Of a stretch of DNA of 64,000 nt, positions 49,175 through 60,200 are shown piece by piece. The position numbers were made by a program, and so were the translations under genes. The notes under the pieces are model-generated. The model had not been told where the DNA came from, did no database searches, and saw nothing but the letters and a program-made list of their open reading frames with translations. How positions within the stretch are numbered: position 1 is the first letter of the stretch; each line of letters begins with the position of its first letter. The DNA is from Heterobilharzia americana (lineage: Eukaryota > Platyhelminthes > Trematoda > Strigeidida > Schistosomatidae), in assembly GCA_944470555.2 (NCBI GenBank), contig OX104127.1, positions 152,907,776 through 152,971,775 of the forward strand, read 5' to 3'.

Positions 49175-52100
49175 ATTGTGAGTGAAATTGAAGGGTAGCC
49201 TAAAGGCGTCGTCGTATTTGAACAACTGACCGCCACTTTATAGGTTTAATTCTTTACCAGGAAATGAAAGTAACTATTAAACAGTTATTTCAGCACCTTT
49301 CACATATATGTACATTAGTTAGTTAATACCCTTAGCCTACGAAACTGTTACTAGGCCAGTGTTACACACACAATATTTTAAAACATTTTATTAAGACTTA
49401 GTTCCTTTCCATGTGTTTGTTTTTCTATCAATTTAGACAACAGCTTTATGTTCCGCTAATATAAAGGAAAGTAATTTGGAGCAGATTGCACGTAAACTGT
49501 CAAGACGATTAGTTGTTCATGAAAGGCGAATTAAATCTTATGAAAATGAATTAAAAATGCTACAAGCTGGTTATGTGACATCTCTGTCTGGTTTGGTCAC
49601 ACCTCATCAACAACTACAGCAGCCACAACAACAACAGAATAATTCGGTTAGTTGACGCTTTTTACATCATACAAATTTGATGAATTTGAATTAACTTATA
49701 GTAAAGAAAAGTTTATAGTTTACTTCTCAGAATTCGCTCGTCTGAACTATGTTTCCGAATAAGCTTAACAATGTGGATTTACTTATCAATTGTATTGGAA
49801 GTCAACATAGCATAATTCGAATTTTAGGCATGATTCCTTTCATTCAGGAACTAAATAATACTTTGAAAGGTGAATAAACAGTTGTCAGTTTGGAAAAGGA
49901 TTAGAAATGAGTACCTCAGATAAAAATATTAACCTGATCACAACTAACCATTTTGATTTCTATATTGTCTTAAAAGCAAACAAAATCAGCGAAGAAAATT
50001 TCGTTCTCGGCGAATCATTTTCGGCAGCTGTACAATCATATCTATAGTAATGACAAACAAACAGATTAATTTGTTTTTGGCTAGTAGGTCAACATCAGGT
50101 CACCGAGACGAAATGTCCTGGGTGGATTCCAGGGTAAGAAATAGATTGCGTAATCAAGTGGGTATACGGGAAATACCCAGTAGACGACGAGATGACTAAT
50201 AGGTTAGAAAACAAACAGGTCAAAAATGATATTACTAATTATACTCAAAAACCTGAGTTAAGTATTGTGAGAATTTTAGTGGAAAATTGGAGCTAACATG
50301 TTACGATGTTGTACAGAAAACTGGAAGTTTACTGTACAACTGTACAACATTCTACGTAAAAATGAAAAGCAATGAAAATCAGTCAGTAAGGGAAAGGTGA
50401 ATATTGAAGCAGTAAAGAAAATCTCGATAGGATTATGACCGCAGCAAAATAAGAGAATGGATATGCATCTTCTGTACGCATAACTCAGGCTTTAATTATT
50501 AGACTGCCAACGCCTATACTGTTCATAGATGACGAATCCGTACTCCTTTCTAGCCGTTTAGCTTGAGTTTGTATAGGAATTCGAAAGATTTTGGGGAAGC
50601 AACACTGCCAAAGTTAACCAAGTGATCCGAGATAGAGCTGTTGCTTGACTTGCGTTCTCCTCTTGACGGCCACTCAAGATATTACCCGGAGATGCGTTTG
50701 GAAGGACTGTGCTTTGTGCGGCCTACATAACCAGCTCTACAAGAGCAGGTAAACTGCTAGACACATATAAATGTCACCCAAAGCGGCAGCTTGTCCTTCC
50801 CACTACCTTGAATCAACTGTCGTGTGGAGAAGACAATTCGCAGTTCGGCGGCATAAAATGTCTTTCTGAGTGCTGTGGAGAGATAATTCTATTTCTGCTG
50901 TATTAACCCCTCTGGATTCTATACTCATGAAGAAAGTCTTCATAGGAACAGTAAGAACTCGTTCTTGTCGTTGTTTTGACTCCATGGGAATTTTTTCCGG
51001 TCTGTGGAGAAGCGGGAATCCTGACCGTACAGTGACATGAAACAAAAATTGAAATCTACAACTTCTACCTTAGTGGCTGATGACTGAAAATGTTGATTTC
51101 CACTCCGATCGCTTCAGTTTATTTTTGTTTGTTCCAGTCAAGCATCCAAAGCAATGCTTAAACAACATGGGTGAAGTGGAATGCTGAACCTACTATGTAT
51201 GAATGATGAAGTGACAAATGACTTCAATTTCTCAACTTCACAGAAGCACCAAAGTCATATTCCATGGGGTCGGTTATTTTTGTCTCATTATTATTTATTA
51301 TATTATTTTTCCCTTGGATTCCTAGTGGAACATAAAGCTTCCCTAGCACATCTCCATTCCACTCTATTCTCTGCAGTCTTTTCAAGTGTCGCCACCACTG
51401 TCCACAAGCTTTCATTTATTCTTCACCCTTAAACGTCCAACTCGTCGTTTCCCCTTTGGATTCTACTCGAGGGCCTGGCCTGACGCGTGATGTCTCCAAT
51501 CTGCCTTCTCAGTGTATGCCCAATCCATCTCCACTTTCTTCTGCATATTTGTTGGGTGATATTTTCTTGGTTGGTTTGTTGCCAGAGTGAGTTCCTTGTT
51601 GCTTATTCTTTCTGGCCATCTGATCTGATCTTCAGTATCGAGGCAGCGTAGGAAGCTGTTGATGAATGTCTGTAGTTTGTTGAAAATGCTTTTCGTGACA
51701 CGCCTAGTTTCTGAACCATATAACAGCACTGACTCGTAGTAATGACAAGTTAATTAAATAAATAGGTTGTCAAGTTCAACAAGCTTTGGTGGGATATTTT
51801 GGCATATGAAGACATTGAACGATCTGAAAAAAGCATGTGGTTTTAAAAATTACTCGCTATTCTACCTTCGTATTCTGACGTGCATTGAGATTAAATAAAG
51901 AGTTCATTACTATTGTAGAGAAGGGTGCTGTGATCTTGTACTAACCACCAAAATATCAGAGGAGCTGACATTAAAATAATAAACCAGCACTCTTGTTATT
52001 TGTGCAGACTGGAACTCATTATTATCCAATTGTACAAGAGCATGTTATGGTCATCCTGTAAAACTAAAGACACAGCTTGACTTCAAATGAACTACACAAC

Positions 52101-54166
52101 AGAACAAAAAGGTCTGTTGAAATGTATAAGCAAAAAGGTGATTTGAATTATTGTGAAATGAAGGAATCATGGCTTGTTCATTCAAAATGCATTTCCTGTA
52201 GAAATATGACGTTTTCGAATGTCATAAAATTACTCTCTTTTAACTAATCAAATGAATCAGTCATACATTCAACAAACTGTTCAATTGAGAAAAGTAGTGA
52301 TTCATTAAAAACAGTTTTTATTGTCATGCAACATATGTTGAAGAATCGCTTGATAGATATTGATGATGGTGACTACTTATGACTTCTATAACACATGAGC
52401 AATTCACAAAATTGATATCCTCTTGCTAAATTACTGAAAACAGTCCATGAGAAACCCTAGAAGTACTTTTTAAATTGTTACCTAGGATGTGTTTGAAACC
52501 TTGAAAAGACTGGTACACTGTAGGATTCAGTTAGTCTTGAGAATTTGATGTGATCTAAGTGTCTTCTTTATGGTTTTTAACTATAAATCTTGGTTCATTT
52601 CTTCAGAGATGTAGTTGATGCCTGGAAAACTTATTATCTTTGACTGTGAAGCTGTTAGAGTTTGGCTCTAAGGGTGAGCGTAAGTTTGACCTTTAAGATA
52701 TATCACAAAACTGAATATCAACGAAATGTACACCAAAACTTAGTTTTATGCCTTTCTGTACCACACCGAAATGGCTTATTCATATGGTATTTTTAGTTGG
52801 GTTGACCATGATAGTTCTAGTTTTCAGACTTGTTTTTTGGCGATTATTTTTCCGAAATAAACGTTTACTTGTTCATGTGGAGCAGTGTGTATCGGTCACA
52901 CCGTCCTCTAGCTTGCGAGGCAGGCTTGTAAACATTAATCAAAGTGGCTGACAAGGGGAGAAAGGGAGTGGATCTTTGGTTTTGTAACAGAACACTCAGT
53001 AAACTCAGGACATTTGGCATTTATTGACAAGTTATTCAAAAGTTCGTACAAGACACGACCAAGCAACTGGAAAGAAGTAAGGTCAAAAAGATCTAAGGGT
53101 AACTGAAGTATTAACAATTCGAAAGTCTAAACCATTACTTGCATTCAAAGGAAGTATATACAACCTCATTCTTTGCCACGGCAGTTGTAAAAGATCTATA
53201 TTACTAAACAATTTCATTGCGACGTAACCATGTCTCACTTTGTAACCATTTGTTTATTTCCCCCATTTTAAATTCCCATAGATGTTACATAAATTTCCTT
53301 TGCCATGCAAATTAGTTTTAATCTTGGAGCAGAAATTATTCAGGGATGCTCTTTCGTTTCTACTATTTGTTCACAAATTTACAGCCAAGAGAATAATTTC
53401 CTTGAAAAGAAAATTTTTTCTATGTCAATTGTCCTCTCTCTTTTCGGATAAAATTGTTCGTTGCAATGGCGTTAGGTTACCAGTTACATGCCGATTTGGG
53501 AAAATAAAATGCTGGTTAAACTGCAAAGTTATTTTAATTACTGTTCTGTAAAAAACCATTTTCGATTTGGATAGCGACTGAAGACTTATTTGAATAGTTA
53601 ATGTGTTAAGCGCCTGGCTTTATCACATAAGGCGGCCTGCTTAAATCTTGGGCTACCAAAAAACTTTCCAACGGTTATATTCCTCCGAATTCTTCCCTTT
53701 CAATTTGTTTTAATCTTTTAAATATCTTGTGAACGCAACATGTACTCTCTCATGTTTGAAAGGTTTGAAAGGTTTTCGAACTTTCATTTCTCAGGGTAAC
53801 AACAAGACAAAGGGAAAACGTTTCACCGGTTGGAAATGGATTCGTAAATGCTCAAAAACACACCAAATTACTATTCTTAGGGTACCGTTTTTGGGATTGT
53901 GAATTTCTGTGCTGGCTGATTGAACTGCCACCATCAAAATTACACCCGATGTTGTTTTAATTTCCAGATTGAGGACAGATGCTAATGTAACACTAGCTGC
54001 CCGTTTCACACTTATGCCTTCAGTACTGTTATTATTGACACTATGAAGACTTAATAATTATTTCTTTTAACAACATGGTACGGAAAGCGAATTTGTTGGA
54101 ATATTCGATGCCGAAAACTCCATACTGTTTCATACATGTTGTTTAGAATGAAGGGACTATTACTAC

Positions 54167-54200
<34 letters not shown>

Positions 54201-57200
54201 TAGATTACCGTGATAAGTGAATAAACCATGTATTGGCTGAAGGTTAGATTTCATTACGTCACCTAATAAAAATCCTGCTACGATTAATAAAATATTACCA
54301 TTTAACACCCAAATGCATGGAAAAATTTCTCTTCAATTAGTGCATCCATTCTTGTTAAAAAAATTCAAGTATGAATTGGTTTTTCTAGGAAATTGAAAAT
54401 AATGAAGAATTATTAGCATTCAATCAAGAATACGTTGAGCATAAAGTTGAAGAATTACAATTCGCTATACGTCGAGAACAGGTATGAACTATTAATCATT
54501 ACCTTTTTTCAGTCTAAATGTTCAGTTACTTAATAACTTTTAAAAACACCTTCAGTAATTAGTTCCCCACCAATGTCAATGAACGTCTAACTTGTTGCTT
54601 GTTACTGTTCCTAGTGCTATGAATAAATAAAATGAAATGATTTTCATACTTTCTATTCTGCATAGACTTGCATGTTAAGGTGCTGTATTGTTAGGTATTT
54701 CTTACATCACTGAGAATATTACGATCCTACTTATTTTTCGATAAGAACCTTTCAGTGGTATTCCCTCGAAAAACCTTCTACAGATTCTTTTTTTTACCTC
54801 AGCCCTACATACATTTGAAACTCAGTACTCATTTCCACATACTCCACCAACTTATCCAGTTCAAATAAACATCCAGATTTTACACCACGGGGAAATATCA
54901 AACAAGTACTAATTTTTGGGTTTCTGTTTTGAAAGAAATTTGTTTGGAAGCGCAATCTGACCAATTATTTTATTGTTAATTCACTTATAGACATTGCAAT
55001 GGGTGTTAGTTTTCATTGTCTAGCATCTGTTTATCCTCATTCGAATGATCGGAGAGATTTTCCGCTACATAAATTGACGTGGTGTGATAATTAGCTTATC
55101 AAATTCATTCAGTGGCTATATAACGTTATCAATTTAAAAGTTGAGTTGTTGTATCTAAAAGGTTTATTTAAGTACCCAAGCAATAGGATTACTTTTCTGT
55201 TGAGGAACTGCAAGTAGGGACACCAAAAAGTAAAATACTACTTATTTATCATAAGAACTAACGAAAGAGGTAGGAATCATTATTCATTTTAGTTTTTGAA
55301 ATATGCTGTTCCTTAAAACCAAATTATTGGCTAGAATTCACCCGCATAATTTGCATCACTTATCAACCTTCACAGTAGTGGAGACTGATTATTCCTTTTA
55401 TCTGATCTACTTGAACCTCTTGACTAGTAAAAAATTAAATTGCTACCAATTTAAAGCATTGGCATTCAATTAATCTACTGGGTGACAAGTATGAAAAAGC
55501 TCTTTTGATGTAGAAAAAGTAAATACACCCTTGTACTATGGACTACGTTCATGCACTTATGTTAGTGATAAATCAGTGCTTTTTAAAAGCTTAATAACAT
55601 GATGCACAGAAAGACATAATTATTTTGAACATAGAAAATGTTAGACACTTTTAGTTACTCAAATTACTGTTTAACTTTTGTCAGGTGTGGGTGGGTGTGA
55701 ATGCTTAGTAATACTCAAGTGTTCAAAAAAAAGTCTATATCTGTTGATTATAATCAATTGATACCAACCATGGATACAATCCATGAAAGATAAGTCCATT
55801 TCAGCTAGAAAAAAATATACCTTCTGAGTTTAGTGCATTTCCTTATCTGACTCATCACATATAGATATAGTGCTTCTATTAGGATAAGACTGATTTATTT
55901 CATTGTTTATGAGAACTAACTGGTAACCTGCATCCTGTTTGTGGCTTTTAAGCCTATGTACCAGATATGAGTAGTGCTCATTGTTTTACTAGTGTAGTGT
56001 TTTCTAAGCTAGACGGTTTAAGTGTGGAACTATCTTTGTCTTTCTGGACAACATATCTACAAATTTCTTGACATCAATATTCGTTGTAGAAAGTTGGGTG
56101 GCACGAATTAGATATCACAATTTCAGTCGACACCGCTAAACCCTATGTTTTATATGATAGCTTGTAGGCAATCGACCCACAGCTAGTAAGAAGATATAAA
56201 CTCCTGTAATCCAGTCTAAAGTCTTCAGTCCAAGATTGAAATGTGTTTTTAAATAACTCTCTTTCGTTTGAGTGGAACAGATGAGCATTCCTGATAATCG
56301 AATCGTTATCTGTAGTAGTAGTATTTTGGGATGTTCATACTTCTACTGAAACAAAAATTTTATCTCTCACAACATCAACTAAATCACACTAAGCTAAGTT
56401 ACTTAGTAGGGATTCGAAATATCAAACAAACATAATCAAATTACTAAATGAAACTAATTCATTGTTTTATTCATCGATTAGGTTTTGATGCACTATAACA
56501 TAGCTAAAGGCACGTTCCTTAATTCAGTAATAACCGTCTGTCTAAAACAAAATAATTGAGATTAATTTTAACATGCTATAGTCGATAATAATATATTGTC
56601 ACACTAATTTTGAGCGGAATTTTGATAGATTTCTATGTGATATCTTTTTTGTTACTTAAGTAAACTGACAATGGCAAGCCAAGTAAATTTCCGAAGTTAC
56701 TAAAACAGCTGGAATACTGATTGATGAACAGTTATAAAGAACTATTTTATGTGTGAAAACAAGCTCTTATCGATTCTTGATTACCCTTCTAATTTACTGT
56801 CTGTCGAGTTATTCACTGTATTGCAGAAAAAAATTTCAGCTAGTTTTAAATTCGATTTAACTCACTGAGTTTTTCGTTTAAGTGGTTTGCACTCTACGAT
56901 GACTTAGGCTTTCTTTGCAACACCAGTCATCACCGGACATTGTTATAGAATGTCTAATCTATTGATAAAATGTTGCCTTCGCAACTGAATTTTTCTTGAG
57001 ATAAGGTTTTATAACCTTTTCAATGTGTTTACTTTACATCCTATAGAATAAGATTTGGTTACCATATTTTTGATTCATTGTACTTAGCTAAAAATTGTTT
57101 TTAAAATGCCTATGTGTCAGCCTCTTTCTTTTTATGGAATTTGACTGATTGTTTCCGTTTTCCCCCAAATTTTTTCTGTTATAGATTGAACATGTGAAAA

Positions 57201-60200
57201 TTGAAGCATGTCTGACATTGCTGCGTAATTCATCTAGTAAGTTGAAAATGTTTTCTTTGTAAGGCATGAGAGACAAATTTGAGTGAAAACTGAACCGCTA
57301 CCGGACTAATGAGCTAACATATAAAGTGTTCCGCCTGACTAATTACCACGATTTAGTTTTTCAGTGATCGTAAAACGTTTTAATTGACTGATGTGTGATA
57401 AAAATATACATTTCTGTCGTCTCAGTCAAAATTAGACAAGTTCCGTAGCTTGACCGTAAAACTTAGCATCATTTCAAATGGCATTCATCTATCATAAGGT
57501 TTATTTACTGATATCCACAAAAATATCTCTTGATTAAACTAACCTTAGACAACCTCATTTCGGATTATTTGTGTTCTATTCGGCCTGCATTTAATAAATT
57601 ATGTGTACATTAATAACCATGTTTTACAGACCTAGCTGGCACCATCATTCTTTCTTCTTTTTTTCTGTCAGACATTTTTCAAACATTCAAATGGGTCATA
57701 CTGGTTTTTTGAAGTAGTATTGGTAATATTTTATTAAAGCTCAATTGTAAAGATTCTGTAAAATAATGCAGCTAAAAGCCTATATAAGTATAATAAATGT
57801 TTTTATGTATGTGGGCGTGAATCAGCTATAACTTGTGCAATTGTTTTAATGCACATGTATCACATTTATAAATGCAGCTCACTAGGGTGTGTCGTGATAT
57901 AGATTTTCACCCTTACATTTAATATCGGCAGAAGTGAATATCAGGCGTTAAGGTGTAAGTTTGATCAGATGACTTAAAATGATTTCAGTGTTTAGAAAAG
58001 TATTAGGTGAATGCTTGAAATTGAAGAGGTGGATATCCTTTTTAAAGTTGATTTGATTCGGACAATAACTGTAATCAAACCTTAAGTTTAATAAAGCCCC
58101 AGTTGGCGCTTCAGCTGCTCTGAATACCGGTTTCATTTTGTACGCTTAGGAAAAAGCTTTTAAGTTTTGGTCATAAATTAAAAAAGTTTAGACACAGTTT
58201 TGAGGTCCTTTCACCTATCGATGTGTCCGAGTCGGGCGATATACGTTTTTCACCGGTTATACAAGGCATTCTACACATATTGAAGTAGTCATAAAAGAGC
58301 TTACGGGTTGTTGTTGTCTGAAGTAACGAGCACCAGTGGTTCCCGCCAACGATGGCCACTGTGGTCATTCCAGTTTAAACTGATCATAGATATGCTTACG
58401 GAATTAACTCCAAGTTTTTCTGACTTCTTGGGGATAAGCGTATTGTCTGGAGCACAGATGGTTGAGTAGGTCATGTAAACGACACACTGCTGTCAGGCGA
58501 AGATAAGAAGTAAAGTGATTGAATGCACTCACCACTTCACTTACTTGAGACGTTGTATCAGCGCTAATGGGTTAGATGTTGACGAAGTATCAGCTCGGAT
58601 AAGAAAGACTCCCTAGGTATCCGGTGAGACATTTGTGAGACATCCGACTACATAAATTAGGAAGGGTATATTCCACTGCATTTTTGCTGTCATATTACAT
58701 ACCTAAGGAACAAAGCCTTAGAAGCTACGTGATGTGCAAAGACTGCAGGTGTTTTACCTGTGCTCTTCGTAGCACTTCTCGTGTGTGTTGGGATCCCCCT
58801 GTGAGCGATGTGAAGGTTAAACGTTAGAGTACCAGAAAATAAGAGAAAGTTAATCGGTGGGGTGGCTGGGCCATATGTTGTCCATGCAAGACTAATACGC
58901 ACCTCGAGGCATGGTGATAACTGAAGTTGGATTGCCTTGCAAAAAAGATAAGGGTAGCCATTTTATGATGTAGTGTCAGCCCATTCGGTTTCTAACTTTT
59001 TTGTTCTGAACCATGTAAGTTGATGTAGGATATCTGGATAGGATTCTCGAGACGATATGACTCAAAATCGATCACAGTGGTGTATATGTTTAGCATTTAA
59101 GCATTCTGCGAAGTTTTGAATATCAACCTATCTATCAACCTTCATAAATTTATTTACTATCTTTTCATATACTTTTGTCTACTTTCAGTTTATTCTTTTC
59201 ACTCACTTTTCCTTTGCTTGCTGCTGAGAAGTGTGGTAATTTGATGTGATGAACTTCTGTGTCAGGTTCTACGTTACTCTATATACCTGCCTGTGGCTAT
59301 AATTTATAGTAACTGTAATTCTCGACGCAATTAGCATGAATGTCTTAAGTCAAAGTAAATGGAAATGTATCGCTATTTGAAGGAATCAGAGCTTCTTCCA
59401 ACTTGCTTCTGCTTTGTTCAGGATTCCCAGCTAAGGTTAATAGTAACTGAACATGAGAAAAAGCTTCATAACTGCTTTCAATACTTAAGATTTTTATCAG
59501 TGACTTGCAAAGTTGATCTCTTAGTAGTTCACTGAGTGGTTTCAATGGACACGAACAATAATTCGAAGATAAATATGGGCGTTATAGGCCTCTCTTTGCA
59601 GTCATATGATGAAAAATAAATGATATGCGGTGGCAATTTTTTCAAGACGGGATAGTTTATTATTGATATTAGTGATTCTACTGTGACAACGGAGCATGTT
59701 ATTAATTTAATTGTAAATGCCTTTTCACAACTGTTAGTGTAGATTTACAATGTTCGTTGTAACGTTTTGAAAGATGAACTTAAATAATATTACTTCGTAT
59801 TCCATGTTATTCCAGTCGCTTAGTCAAAAGCTTTAATTCTCTATCTGGAAAACGCTAATGCTTTATCTCAGTAACATAACTTCTTTACTAATTTTTTGTA
59901 AGTGCTTATTAGTTTGAGAGAGGTTGTATAAGCTTATTTTTGAATGGTGTCCGGTCATAAACTAAGAAATAGTTTTGACACTAACTGAAGACATTCCTCA
60001 TCGTCGACAGCCTGCTTAAACTTTGGGCTAAAAAAACTTTTCCACTGGATATATCTAATTAAATTCGTCCGTTTTAATTTGTTTTAATCTTTTAAATATG
60101 TTTCTTAAATGCATTATGTAATCGTGCACATTTTTAAAGTGGTTTAAAAATGCTGTTTTTCGAGCTAACAACAAAAAGAAAAAAACATCTGTAAGATTTG

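Noticed and set aside
50095..50145. Hammerhead ribozyme (ACGAAATGTCCTGG with TGGATTCCAGG)
   Set aside because: No CTGANGA core or stem II partner upstream; at most a far-decayed half.
52748..52951. 67-aa hydrophobic ORF as a membrane protein
   Set aside because: Intronic, AT-driven Phe/Leu/Val content, no homology.
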